Below are positions 12,861 through 24,022 of a stretch of 64,000 bases of DNA, one piece after another. Below the pieces are notes generated by a model, which saw nothing but the letters and a program-made list of their open reading frames with translations, had not been told where the DNA came from and made no database searches. The translations under genes and the position numbers were made by a program. This stretch comes from Rhizophagus clarus (taxonomy: Eukaryota; Glomeromycota; Glomeromycetes; Glomerales; Glomeraceae). Location: the NCBI GenBank assembly GCA_015698045.1, contig BLAL01000060.1:498501-562500 (forward strand), read 5' to 3'. The first letter of the stretch is position 1. Each line of letters starts with the position of its first letter.

Positions 12861-13409
12861 TCAAGTCCAGTTATCGAATTTAAATAACTCAGTACAATAT
12901 ATATAACATATTCAATATTTTGCTGTATAAAGCATTTGCGAACTGCTGCGATCAGTGCTTGCTTTATTTCCTAATAAAATTTTAATTATTTAAATATTAC
13001 TTTGTATTATTGAATTAATTGACGCCTCCATTTTTTTTTTTTATACATTTTATTCTTCCCTTTTATTTTCCTTTTTTATAAAGACATCTTGTTATTTCCT
13101 TTTCATCTTCCCTTTTTTGAGCATCTTACTTCTTTCGCATTTTACATCTTATTCTCGTCCCTTTTTTGACGCGTCTTATTTTTTACTCCACACTTTTTAC
13201 GCATCCTCTCTTTTTATGTGCCTTGAGATTATGTTTGCAAGTAGAATTTGATATGAATTTGAGAGATGATCTACCTTCGATTGATATGACCATGTTATGA
13301 ACCAAATACGCCCATGCATACCATGCTACAGAATTATCATCCGCATGCTGCAGAATCGTAAATTCACAAATCAATCAATCATATTGGATCACCGACTGTA
13401 ATTTTCTGT
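12861..13409. other. Pyrimidine-rich degenerate repeat and spacer
   Basis: From 13030 to 13210 the plus strand is rich in C and T, with irregular repeats of CCTTTTTT..GCATCTTA. A 63-codon minus-strand frame at 13183-13374 is isolated and without recognisable features. Confidence 0.45.
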
Positions 13410-14525
13410 CTTTTTAGTAAGTTGTAATTCACTTTCAGTTGAAATAATCTTCTTGAATAAAAAAAAAACACTTGTTCTTTTAACACAACAAACTTTTATT
13501 CAGAGAAAACATTATATATGAAAATATTTACTAAATATTTATCTTATTTATTTATTTGTTTATTTTATCATTCGGCTGTTTATTATTAATAATTAAGAAT
13601 TCGATCGTTAAACGTTCTGATAAGTCATTATGTGAATTACCTTTACCATTTTCTGAACTTTAAGTTTTTAATAATTCATCGGCGGGTACAATAATTTGTG
13701 AAATAACCATGTGGCAAAATAAATAATCGTACTTGTCATAATGAAACAATTATATCACGAATCTATGTATTACAATATTATCATTTATCGTATTTATCGG
13801 AAAAAATATCGTATCTGGTATTGAAATTTAGATTTTTAAAGTATAATTTGTTATGATTGTACATGTTAACTATAATATAAAGAGCGAAACTCTATTCTAC
13901 AACAACAACCAATGAAAATTTGTGTGGCGCTGTTAATAATTTTAAATCTTTTACTATTATTACTTCTGCCGATATCTGATATGATAAAAATAAAAATCGA
14001 TTGCGTATTACAATTTCAAATTTTAAAAAAAAAAGCAAAAAAAAAAAAACGATTGTTATTTTAAGAAACAAAGAATCATTCGGCCTAAACTTGTATTTTT
14101 CTTTGACGTCAGGATTTTTTTTTTTTTTTTTTTAAAAATATCTAAACAAATGATGTAGCCAATTCTAAAACGCCAAGCACACAGGAGTACCTGTTAAATT
14201 CAAGTAAAACTTGTTAAAAAAATTCAATGAAAGGATTCTTTGTTTTTTTTTTTTTTTTATTTTTTTTTTTTTTAAAAAAAAATTCATTTTAAAAAAATCA
14301 TGCATCACATCATTCGTTTATTTTGTATGTTTCACAAATGTCTTGTACCAACCTCCATGAATATTTTATAATAGTTTTCATTTTTTTTTAAATCATTGCT
14401 ATTTGTTTCATGAATTACGCCCTCGGTGATCACATTGTTATACTATATCTATTTGCGTAATTCATTTTGCCGTCTGGAATAAACTTATGGAACGTCCTTT
14501 CCATGCGGTGTTAAAACGCGGAAAA

Positions 14526-14585
14526 GGAAATTTTTCACGTGATATTTGGCCAAGATTATGCCTACGCGTTCGGCCAAGGATCTAC
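14526..14585 (+). promoter_or_regulatory. Conserved CACGTG block upstream of HMG copy 2
   Basis: Contains TTTTCACGTGATATTTGGCC and then AAGATTATGCCTACGCGTTC, 864-923 bases upstream of the start codon. Near-identical blocks lie upstream of both other HMG genes. Confidence 0.65.
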
Positions 14586-15314
14586 AATTTTTTTAAGGCA
14601 TTATAAATTGTGCGAATTTATCTTTATATATTGTTACTTTAAAAAATTTGATTGTTAAATTCCAGATTAGATTGTAAAAATAAATGCAATATAATTTATT
14701 GTCACACAAATTTAATAAACATATAAAACATTTTATGAAATATAACACGAATTTACAATATGCTTATTGGTTGTTTATGAAATTTCTGTTGAAAAAAAAA
14801 AAATATGATCTTTATTATTCCATATAACGTTAGTACAATTAATAATAACTAGCCATGCGAGTGTATAGAATGAATTAGCATTATAAAGTAATTCTATGAA
14901 AGGACAATATTTACAAATTAAATTTTTGTTGGAAATTTCCAAATATATTATACAGTATTTAATCTTAAGATTTTTGTTATAGAACGATTAATATATCGAT
15001 AAATTGAATAATATTTAAAAAGATTTTTCTAGATCTCTTTGGATAGTCTAAACCTAAATTAAAAGAACCAAAGAAACGCATATATATATATATTTAGAAT
15101 CTTTTGAAGTTACTCAAGGCCTTAATTAAAATGAAATATACTGTTGATCCACTGCTTGACCCCTCAATAAGTTATATTATAAGAGAAGTCTGTACGTTGA
15201 AGCAATTCATGGGCGATATTTGTGTTATGTTGTAGATACTTTTCTTTATCGTGAAACTCGGAATAACAGTAGACTGAATTAAACTTCTGATGTCAGCTGT
15301 TTTATTATAAAAAC

Positions 15315-15325
15315 AGATATAAATA
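15315..15325 (+). promoter_or_regulatory. TATA-like box of HMG copy 2
   Basis: AGATATAAATA, about 125-135 bases before the start codon. The same string and spacing are seen in HMG copy 3, followed in both by a GAACA(C/T)CTA stretch. Upstream of it lies the shared GAAACTCGGA motif. Confidence 0.55.
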
Positions 15326-15448
15326 TAGGAACACCTAAATTTGTTTTATTCTTTTCAAAAAAAAAAAATAAAAATAAAAAATAAAAATAAAAATTTCATA
15401 AATATTTCCCTTTGATAGCTTTAAAAAAAAACTTACTATTACGTTAAA

Positions 15449-16009
15449 ATGCCACAAAGTAGTTTCTCAATCGATTTCTTGGCAGAATCACTAATTGGGA
15501 GAATGAATAGAAAAAATATCTTTCCGCCACTCTTAAACGACCCAGAATCATTCGTTGCTCCGCCGGGATCTAAAGCAAAAAGACCTCCTAATTCATTTTT
15601 ATTATGTAGAAAGAATGTTAGCAGAGAAGCAAAAATGAATGGAGCCGGCAATATGCGTGTAATCAGCAAGGCTGCTAGTATATTATGGAATAACGCATCC
15701 CTCGCAGAAAGAAAAGTATATGATAATTTATCTAAACGCGTTAATGAAATTCATTCATTTAGAAGAAATTCAAAAAATTTACCTTCACTTAAATACGAAG
15801 TAACTCCGGAGGAAAATTTCCCTACATTTTCTCATCAAAATCGTAACTCTTTTCCATCTACCTCATCATCTCCTGAAACGTTTCCAAACATTATTTTTAA
15901 TAATTATCATTTAAATACTTTGTCAAATATCAACGCGTATTTAGATGATAATAATCAAATTATTCTCTTTAATTATAATAATCCTGATGAATATAGTTGT
16001 TTGCATTAG
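15449..16009 (+). CDS. MATA-type HMG-box protein, copy 2
   Basis: An uninterrupted 186-residue frame. It has the family N-terminal block (residues 6-40, with RKNIFPPL at 21-28 and a DPESFV motif) and an HMG box at about 41-108 that opens with KRPPNSFLLCRKNV, contains NMRVISKAASILWN (68-81), and closes with the KRVNEIHSFRR helix. A low-complexity Ser/Asn/Asp tail follows, with a conserved PETFPNIIFNNYH stretch (142-154). Of the three copies this one keeps the canonical RPPN box entry, so it may best represent the ancestral form. By eye it matches copy 1 at about two thirds of the first 100 residues. The expected role is a sequence-specific nuclear DNA-binding regulator. MATA-HMG genes are known to be strongly expanded in Rhizophagus; a mating function for this gene is inference. 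Confidence 0.92.
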   Translation: MPQSSFSIDFLAESLIGRMNRKNIFPPLLNDPESFVAPPGSKAKRPPNSFLLCRKNVSREAKMNGAGNMRVISKAASILWNNASLAERKVYDNLSKRVNEIHSFRRNSKNLPSLKYEVTPEENFPTFSHQNRNSFPSTSSSPETFPNIIFNNYHLNTLSNINAYLDDNNQIILFNYNNPDEYSCLH

Positions 16010-16400
16010 ATTTATTATAGTTGTCTATTTATTTTTGATTATTGATTATTGTATTCTTTTTTATTTATTAATTTATTTCGTCTATTTTGTCTTTATGTAT
16101 TTTTTATTGATTTAAAATATATTGAGCAAATTTTTTTTATATTTGTATAAAAATATATAATAAATGATCTTAATTCTTCCAATTTATAATCTTTGAGCAC
16201 AATTTTATAAAAATTCTACAACGATTCGATAAAATTGACAGACCATTTCATGAAAAGTACACTTCATTATTTATCAACTTTAGTTTCGTTGATGGGACCA
16301 TTAGACATAATATTGACCATTGTGCGTTATTAACAACGACCGGTGCGCAACGTTTATCATTTTTATTTTACTGTATCACGCATAAATACGTAAAAAAAGA

Positions 16401-17039
16401 AATGAGTTTACTTTAGACCAGAATTGGGAATTTGTCATATTTTTAGACAATTTTCTTTTTTTTTTTTTAAAAAAAAAAACAAAAAAATAAGGTTGGTAAT
16501 TGAATATCATCAATTATTATTAAATAACAGATAATTATTTAATTAATTCACCGTATTTGGACGTTATACATATATTATTTGGAATTTTGAAGAAATGACA
16601 AATAACAATAGAACATCTTTAAAAGTAAAGTCTATATATTTTTTCGGTGAATATACAAATATATTAAGTTCTTAAATATTTATTTTATGTTATTTATTTA
16701 TGATTAAATATTCGAATACCAATATTCGTCCGGTTTTCATCTAATTTTCATCCAGTTTTCGTTTGGTTTTCGGTTTTCTTTTTTTCATCCAAACATAGCA
16801 GCATCAACCATTTTGAAAACAGCGATAATATATATATATATACAGTATATTACATACGGTATAGATTGGTAACCACTAACCAGAAGAAAAACTATTTATT
16901 ATTCGAGGAATATTTATTAATTACATATCGAATCATCATCTTAATAATTAATGAATAAGTAAATCATATATGTACTGTATATGTTATAAGTAAATAATTG
17001 ATAAGATTTTTTATTAACCAATAAACATCGATTACAAAA
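16401..17039. other. Gene-free spacer
   Basis: AT-rich DNA holding short repeats of TTTTCATC(C/T)A.TTTTC around 16730-16790 and an alternating TA run near 16830. No gene seen. Confidence 0.5.
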
Positions 17040-17860
17040 CTATATTACTTAATGGTAATTCTAATATTTAATATTCTACAATCAATTCTTCGTTATCTAT
17101 GCTAAAGCCATCCATACTTCTATTAATATATTATTGATATATTTGGCCCTTACATTTCCCCGGTGGCAATCATTCTAACAATATCATAAGTTACCATATA
17201 AGAGAAAATGATATTACTAAAAGTTCGAAAAATTTTAATTAAGAACACTATAATTTACCGAGGTACTAATTCTCTCTATCGCCGATAAGATATTATAAGT
17301 TGATCCTCATTATAAATAACTCTAATAATTAACAGCATTATATAATTACATATTCTTTGGTGGTAATCTTTTCAGTCATTGATCTACGTTACGTCACTTT
17401 CAAGTTGATGCATTAATGAATTTACCTGCTTTCGAACGCAGATATAATTGTATATCTGTTATCCAACTGAAGACTTTAACATTATTACATTTACTAAGAA
17501 TCAATTTACGATTTCATGCTGAAATAATAAAATTTACCGATACCAAAACCAAAACTATTAGGAACTCTAAACACAGAACATCCAAATATAGGTGTTTCGA
17601 AAGTAGGTCTTTGGAGCACCGTAGTAAATGGATATCTATTTGGTCTATTTATTACAGGTTAATCCAATAATAATTTTTGTAATCTGGATCTTCTTTGATT
17701 AAAAGATTTATCATATCTCGATCCAAATAGATGTGATGCGGGTTATGACATGGAATACAATAACTGAATTTTCGAGCAAAGCTATAATATGCTATTTCTT
17801 CACGATTACACATTTTGATATTTGAAATTGATAATCAAGTTCTTCTTCTTCAATTAATTC
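17040..17860 (-). pseudogene. Decayed gene, family G, minus-strand copy
   Basis: In reverse orientation this aligns with 20740-21450. Shared strings include GCATCACAT(C/T)T, GATATGATAAATCTTTTAAT and ACAATTATATCT. The best piece is a 53-residue frame at 17652-17813, starting MCNREEIAYYSFARKFS, that carries a CIPCHNPHH cluster and DRDMINLLIKEDPDYK. The Cys/His spacing (C-x2-C-H-x2-H-H) could bind a metal. Just upstream an acidic frame, EEEELDYQFQISK, reads into it after a single-base shift, so the gene appears broken. The family is not recognised. Confidence 0.5.
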
Positions 17861-18479
17861 TGGTCAAAGCTTGAGTATCTTCGTTCTTTCTTTTAGAAGA
17901 ATCATTTCGACAAGCCGACACGCATTTTTTTTTTTGATAAAATAATACAAAATATATAATATATATTTATTAATTACACTAACTTTCTTTGCTGACACCG
18001 ATCATTCATATTAGTCATCATTTGCATGTAATCCTCGTTCCTTCCATGTTACGTGACCAAGAATATGATATTCTTGAATAGTTAAAAGTCGTTAATTTGA
18101 ACAACACTCAAATACAATATACCTTGCCACGTAAGGTTTTTTCCTTTGGTCCTCAAATACTAATTATTTGATTTTAAGGTTTTGAATATTGCATACATTT
18201 GATTTTAAAGAAGTTAAAATCTGGATATATTTGTCCGGTCATTCAAGATGTGCCCACAAGATCCTATGCCATGAAGCCAAGGAAGGTACGTGTGGATAAT
18301 AGGGTTTATCAATAAACAACCAACTCTCCTGCGAAAAAATTTCGGTCACTTTCTGGCTAATGTGATGGTATGGAAGCCAGTGTCTATTTGAAATAAATAA
18401 AATTTTAGTTTTTAAATTAAATATTAAACAATTATTATAAAATAAAGACCTTCCAATACCTGACTATATTTCTTTAACG
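17861..18479. other. Unassigned spacer
   Basis: Mixed AT-rich and moderate-GC DNA. Short coding-like pieces are present but no frame or repeat could be assigned. Confidence 0.4.
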
Positions 18480-19678
18480 ATTTTAAACATTAATCAATCG
18501 TCGATGTCATTTAAAGATGATAGAACATTGAGATGACCTCCCATCTTCTTTATAAAGCTGAAAGAAATCTTCGTCTCTAATCTTTATTAAAAAGAAGAAA
18601 ATTTAAATATTTTTTTTAAATAAATTTGAATGTTTAAAATTAAGAGATATTATATCTTTTTCATCAAATTTAAAGTGTTGAATTGATATTGTGCCAAATA
18701 TTAAGAGATGAGCACAACACTTTAGATCCCGAACACGTACTACTGAATCAAAGATTATTCATAAAAATGAATTCAAATTACCTTCATGTATCGAAGTAGT
18801 TCTTATAAGAATTTGTTGCTGTAATTGAAATTCAACAGTAACACTATCTGATCATATAGTATATTACAATCCAGAGTTCTCTTACAGTCAAAGAACTCGT
18901 AGCAATTAATGCGATTATTGCTGATGGATGATATAATTGAAGCTGTGAAGTAATACCTATAGTAATTCAAACGTAATTTAGAATCACTACTGGCGTAAGA
19001 TTTACAAACAATACAATAGAATTATTGAGATAGCTTTTAACTTACTTATAAGTACAAAGTGGTGCCTCGGATACATCCTTAGAGCAAACATTTTTACACT
19101 GCTTAAGCATATTCTCATCCAACTAAATAGTAAGCTTCCTAATGAGCCTTGTGATCAACGTATTCATAGTAATGGTGGAACAAAAGCTCTATTTTAAAAG
19201 CCCGAATGATAGATTAGACTAACAAATCGTAACTTCTCTAGCATGGATTCTGACCTAAAGGCATTCAGCCATTATTCAAAATAAGAAAAGAGAGAACATA
19301 AATTTTATTTTTCAGATAACAACGATACAACTCTCACATTTAGATGTTAAACCTACATTTTTTTTCTTTACCTTGAACAGATCTCGTGTGTGTCTACATA
19401 CTACTCTATCCAACAGTGATAAGTAGGACTCCTTGAAGAGGTGTCAACCTACTACTTTCCAGTACAGTAACCTCCCTATCGGCCCGAAGACCGTTCAGGC
19501 GAAACCGAGCGGAGTCCAACTTTAAAATACTAACTGCAGAACATAAATTTTAATCCCGTTTTGCAAGAGAGGTTTGTTATCACGTGACAAAAAGAGGTTA
19601 CACCAATTGATAGATAATCTGATCTCAAAAAATATAAATTATGTAAAAGTCTAATAAGAAAAAGTTTTTAGTATGATT

Positions 19679-19694
19679 AATACACCATTATTCT
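19679..19694 (+). repeat. Target-site duplication, left
   Basis: AATACACCATTATTCT, repeated exactly at 19831-19846 on the other side of the insertion. Confidence 0.9.
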
Positions 19695-19832
19695 TGGGCG
19701 GCTGATAAGTGATAAGACGGGCCCTCGGGTTCGGAGCAATTCTTTTGTATTCAGCGGGTGCTTTGCACCCTACCTATTTACTAATAAAGTGACATTGCGG
19801 CTTCAACGCCTTAACAAAAAAAAAAAAAAAAA
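19695..19832 (+). mobile_element. SINE-like retroposon with poly(A) tail
   Basis: A body of about 121 bp starts at TGGGCGGCTGATAAG and ends in CTTCAACGCCTTAAC, followed by 17 A residues; the last two A also belong to the target duplication. It is flanked by perfect 16-bp target duplications, the hallmark of target-primed reverse transcription. GGGTTCGGAGC near 19727 resembles an RNA polymerase III B box (GGTTCGANNCC), and a perfect hairpin GGGTGC-TTT-GCACCC lies at about 19756-19770. The body is far more GC-rich than its surroundings. The last 19 bases resemble the 3' end of the LINE relic at 40119-41930. Intact duplications imply a recent insertion. Confidence 0.88.
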
Positions 19833-20739
19833 TACACCATTATTCTGTAATTAGTGCTCTTGTTCAAGCTATTTTGGTTGTTTAACGGGAGCGAAAATAT
19901 GGAGATTTTTCGCAACTGACAAGAATCAGCTGGAGCAATCTCTAACTTATGTTTCTAGACTAAGAGTACCTATTATAAAGTCTACTATTAAGTATGTTTG
20001 ATTGACGAAATGATTGAACGCAAAGTGGTCTAAAGGTGTATATTTTATACTGTTATACTGTATATTTACAAGTAAGTTTAAATTTTTCAATAAATTTTCT
20101 TGGGTTATTTTAAAAACTCCTCCTCCTCCATAGTAATTGCTCTAATTTCCAAGTTACACTCGTAAATTTCATTAAAAAAATTCTTAATGAACGTTTTCAA
20201 ATGTTTCAGTCTTTTTTACTTAGATTTTTCTTTAATCTCCCTGGATGCAACCTGCGACCCAGTGCTACTACTCCCGCAGCAAAAAATTCACTCGGAATTT
20301 TTTTGCGGGAAGTGAGCTTGCTTTTTAAATTATTATTGAAATTATTTCAAAGCTTGAATTACATCATCTATCATTCGGGTCAGACAGGAACGATTTCGAT
20401 GCACGAAGTTAATTCGAATATTAATCTTTGGGTCATTAGTATGTTCAAGATTTTAAACATGCTGAGCAAGAAGTGCTGTGGCGGGTGCTCATTCTTTAAC
20501 ATTTGCCAACATCGAATCAATCGTCAACGTTTGAAGATGATAGACCGTTAAGATGATATTGTAGCGCATAAAACATTTCATCAAATTAAATTAATTGTTG
20601 AAAGGTCCTTATATTTACCTTTTATAATGGGTAATTATTTAATTATTTAATTTTGAACCTAAATGGATTTAATTATTATTTGTTTTACTAATTATTATTA
20701 TATCGTTATATTTATTTTATTCCTACTAATAGGGTAAAA

Positions 20740-21450
20740 TTGATAAACAAAAACTATTACCCAATTGATGGTGTAATTGCATTTATGTTGCTAGAAGGTA
20801 TTGAAGGAAGAGTGGATGGTTCGACCATAGTTAAATTAATTAAAGAGGAAAGGAAGAACGTGATTATCATTTTCAATACTAAAACTTGTAGTTGTGGAAC
20901 AATAGCATATTATAATTAATCAGTTGTTTGCGTTCCCGCATCACATTTGGGTCGAAGATATGATAAATCTTTTAATTGAGAAAGATTCTGATTATTCTGA
21001 TTACAAAAGAAAATTATTGGAGCATGAATTTACAAACTAATTTTAATAATATTAAACACTTCAATCGGACACACAATTATATCTATGTACAAAAGCAGGG
21101 AAATTTTTTTCCAACCTATAATCACTGATAAATCTTGATAGTTGAGGGAGGTACATAAGTTGAGGAGTAATTGCAACTAATTTGAATGAAAGTTTATTGG
21201 AAAGATTACAAATTAAATTCGCTGATGGCTTGTGAATTAACGGAATGATTCAACCTGAATAATTCAATTGAATCGAATAATGATGCAGCTTCAAATTTAA
21301 CAACAATAACGGATCTTGACAATAATTTAGCATGCTTCGAAACGCGCGAAAGATTATTTCAAATGATTTGTATGAAGGTGTACTTAATCAAAATCGATTA
21401 ATCAATCTAATAAACCGATGATAACGGTAAGCGTTTTTCCTATATCATTT
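20740..21450 (+). pseudogene. Decayed gene, family G, plus-strand copy
   Basis: Inverted relative to 17040-17860. Open pieces include one with GVIAFMLLEGIEGRVDGSTI and one with HHIWVEDMINLLIEKD, matching HHIYLDRDMINLLIKED of the other copy. Stops and frameshifts separate them. The two Cys of the CxxC motif are absent here, so any metal site is lost. Confidence 0.5.
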
Positions 21451-21539
21451 ATTTGTAGAAGGATTATTACTAAACTTCAACATGAATCTTTCTCTATTGA
21501 TCGATTAGTTGGTTCAATAACGTATTAACAGATCCACCA

Positions 21540-21870
21540 TCACCTTTCTATTTGCCATATAATCAATTTTAAAAGTAGGAGATTATTACAATGTTTCGAA
21601 AGAAATAGGTTGGGAGATAGAACATAGAACATTAGCGTTCCGAAAGAAAGTGTACTTTGAGTTATAGCAATATATTTCAAGTTTATAACTCGAATCATTA
21701 TTTCATATGGTTTATGTGGATTTTGATTAAAGGAATTACTGTTCCTTACACTTTTTTTTCGTTCCTTATCTATATTCTGGGAGCCCAACTTATCGCTAGA
21801 TAGATGCTGGAAGAGTAGTAGGTTGACACCACTCCTACATATGGGATGGCTGTTCAAGGTAGAATTCATT
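21540..21870. other. Segment with an inverted partner near 19425
   Basis: A 109-codon minus-strand frame is open here, but it contains no recognisable motif. The stretch GAAGAGTAGTAGGTTGACACC near 21810 is the reverse complement of GGTGTCAACCTACTACT.TTCC near 19440, so this is part of a dispersed repeat. Confidence 0.4.
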
Positions 21871-22055
21871 CAACATAGACTTCAAGGTCATGACTGATTT
21901 CAAGACGACGAAAAACCATTATATCAGTTGATAGTAAGTTTTTTGTCGAATCACAACGAAACCAGCAAACTCGCGAATCAGTTTGTGTCGTAACACGGCA
22001 TTAACACTTAAAAATTACAAAATTTTTTGGTCGATTAAAACTGGAAAAAAACAAT

Positions 22056-22385
22056 TCTTTTTTTAAAGCGTTCTAAGGTTCAGCTTCTTCGCTTCAGACG
22101 ACAACGACAACTTTTTTTAAAGCGTTCTAAGGTTCAGGTTCTTCGCTTCAGACGACAACGACAACTTTTTTTTAAAGCGTTCTAAGGTTCAGGTTCTTCG
22201 CTTCAGACGCCAACGACAACTTTTTTTAAAGCGTTCTAAGGTTCAAGTTCTTCGCTTCAGACAACAACGACAACTTTTTTTAAAGCGTTCTAAGGTTCAG
22301 CTTCTTCGCTTCAGACAACAACGACAACTTTTTTTAAAGCGTTCTAAGGTTCAGGTTCTTCGCTTCAGACAACAACGACAACAAC
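22056..22385. repeat. 54-bp minisatellite, six units
   Basis: AAAGCGTTCTAAGGTTCA starts at 22065, 22119, 22174, 22228, 22282 and 22336, giving a period of 54 with one of 55. Each unit contains CTTCGCTTCAGAC and ACAACGACAAC. Variants at the GCTTCTTC/GGTTCTTC position and at GACGACAAC/GACAACAAC separate the units. The period of 55 breaks any shared reading frame. Confidence 0.95.
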
Positions 22386-22389
22386 GTTA

Positions 22390-24020
22390 TCCTCTGGTTT
22401 ATTCATACTGTATATCGTGATATTGGATTCGATTAGGTTATGCCAATGAAATTGTGAATTCATTTATAGTATTTCATTTCTTTCAATTAGAAGGGATAGG
22501 GACATAGGGATAAGTCATTTTAGAACTTTTCTTTCGGGTAATTAATTGATTATTATTATTTATTTATATTAAATTTATAATCTTTATTATATTAATTTGA
22601 AGCGTGAAGTAATTCACGAATAATAATAATAATAAATAAGTGCAAAATTTCCTCTGAGATATTGTTCATAAAGACTCAAAAGTTTTTTCATAAATTATGT
22701 CTAAAAAGGTTCATGACAAAGTTTCCCGACTTCTCATCTAGTCAAATTTATTGCTCTTTAATGCTTGCCCTAATCTATAAAATAAATTTGTATTATTATT
22801 ATTGTATACCAATAATTGATGATTTACGCGATTGACTAATTTAAAAATGAAAAAAACTAAGGTTTATGGCTATAGCTGAATCGATCTTATAATTTTTCAG
22901 TATGACTTAAATAATTTGTTCGTAAAACTTTATTCCTATCGTAAAGTTCTTTCAATTTCTAAGATTTCATTCTTTGGCTAAACTTTTTCTTAACAACCAA
23001 TTAAAATCCAAATATTTTTTCATCTGTTAATAAATTCATCACGAAATCTGGGATATGATTTTTTTTTTATTATTAAATTAGGTTATATTATTAAGGGACC
23101 GAAGACACAAACACAGTTCTGACTTATCGATCGATCTTATTTACCGATCCGATCTCACGAATAAAAAAGATTCTAGAATTAGTACTATTTGTTATTAAAG
23201 TAGTTCATTATTGAATATTTATAATGAAAATTTAAATCATTTTAAAAATTTCTAAAAAGTTTGAGTTTGAAATGAACCTCCTCACCCAAGAAAAATTTTT
23301 CTTTAACATAAACTTTATTTATTACATATATAATAACCACTCATTAAAATATAGTTTGTTCTACAGTAATAAAAAAAAAATTCATTTTTTTTTTTTTCAA
23401 ACAAATAAATTGTTAAACATATGTCCAACGACCTCGATGAGGCGTAGACGTGCTTTGCGCTTTGCCGCAGATTAGTTCAGAAATAGGATTTACCGTTTTC
23501 TCGATAATCTTTTTTTTTACATGAATTTTTAAGAATTGGTAGTATTTCAAAAAGATGAACTAAGCCATAATGTCCTTTCACAAAGTGGATTTTTAAGAAT
23601 TTCAATCTGGAATCAATGGCTTTGTAAAAATCAGATAATTAGAAATCATTCAAAGCCAAAAACAGCCACTAAGCTTGCATTGACAATTCGCCGAATATAT
23701 TGAATGTATTCATAGGGTCAAGCGTGAATTTATCGAGAAAAGTAATAAAATATAATCGACTTTCCAAAGATTCGTTCGAAAATCACTCCAAATATTAGCG
23801 ATCTTCATAAAATTTTTTTCTTTTTTCAAATGTTGTACGTATTCTCATATTTCCAGATCGGAATATGCAAGCCCCCTAAGCCTCCTTCCTAAGCCCCATA
23901 AGATTGAGATTAAACATGATAATTTATATGTATTTATATTTCGTTCATTTTTTACAACAGTTAATTCGTGATCCGTATATAAGTATATAAAGTAGAGAGT
24001 CCGATATTGAAAATCGGAGT
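22390..24020. other. Gene-free spacer
   Basis: No sustained frame beyond a low-complexity 67-codon one at 23272-23475. Mixed AT-rich DNA with short GC-richer patches at 23100-23170 and 23430-23470. Confidence 0.5.
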
Positions 24021-24022
24021 TA

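Larger units (their letters stand above)
13410..16400 (+). repeat. Duplicated HMG segment, copy 2
   Basis: This is a direct-orientation copy of 26308-29110. It begins with a shared string AAGTTGTAATTCACTTTCAG (from about 13420) followed by GTTGAAATAATCTT, and ends after the shared ACCGGTGCG motif and TTTATCATTTTT about 370 bases past the gene. The homology covers upstream DNA, the gene and the 3' flank. Confidence 0.9.
18480..20560 (+). pseudogene. Fossil copies of family F, partly duplicated
   Basis: The first copy (18480-20040) matches the reverse of 12030-12860. A second partial copy (about 20340-20560) repeats the pieces GCTTGAATTACATCATCTAT, TTTCGATGCACGAAG and ATCAATCGTC..CGT..TAAAGATGATAGA. 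A 116-residue open frame at 20201-20551 spans the second copy, but it is not conserved as a frame in the others, so it is probably chance. The SINE-like insertion at 19695-19832 interrupts the first copy. Stop codons break every alignment, so this is not a working gene. Confidence 0.5.

Noticed and set aside
19727..19742. tRNA gene because of a B-box-like GGGTTCGGAGC
   Set aside because: No acceptor, D or anticodon arms can be folded, and poly(A) plus target duplications show a retroposon.
22056..22385. CRISPR array
   Set aside because: Whole 54-bp units repeat with no unique spacers, and the genome is eukaryotic.
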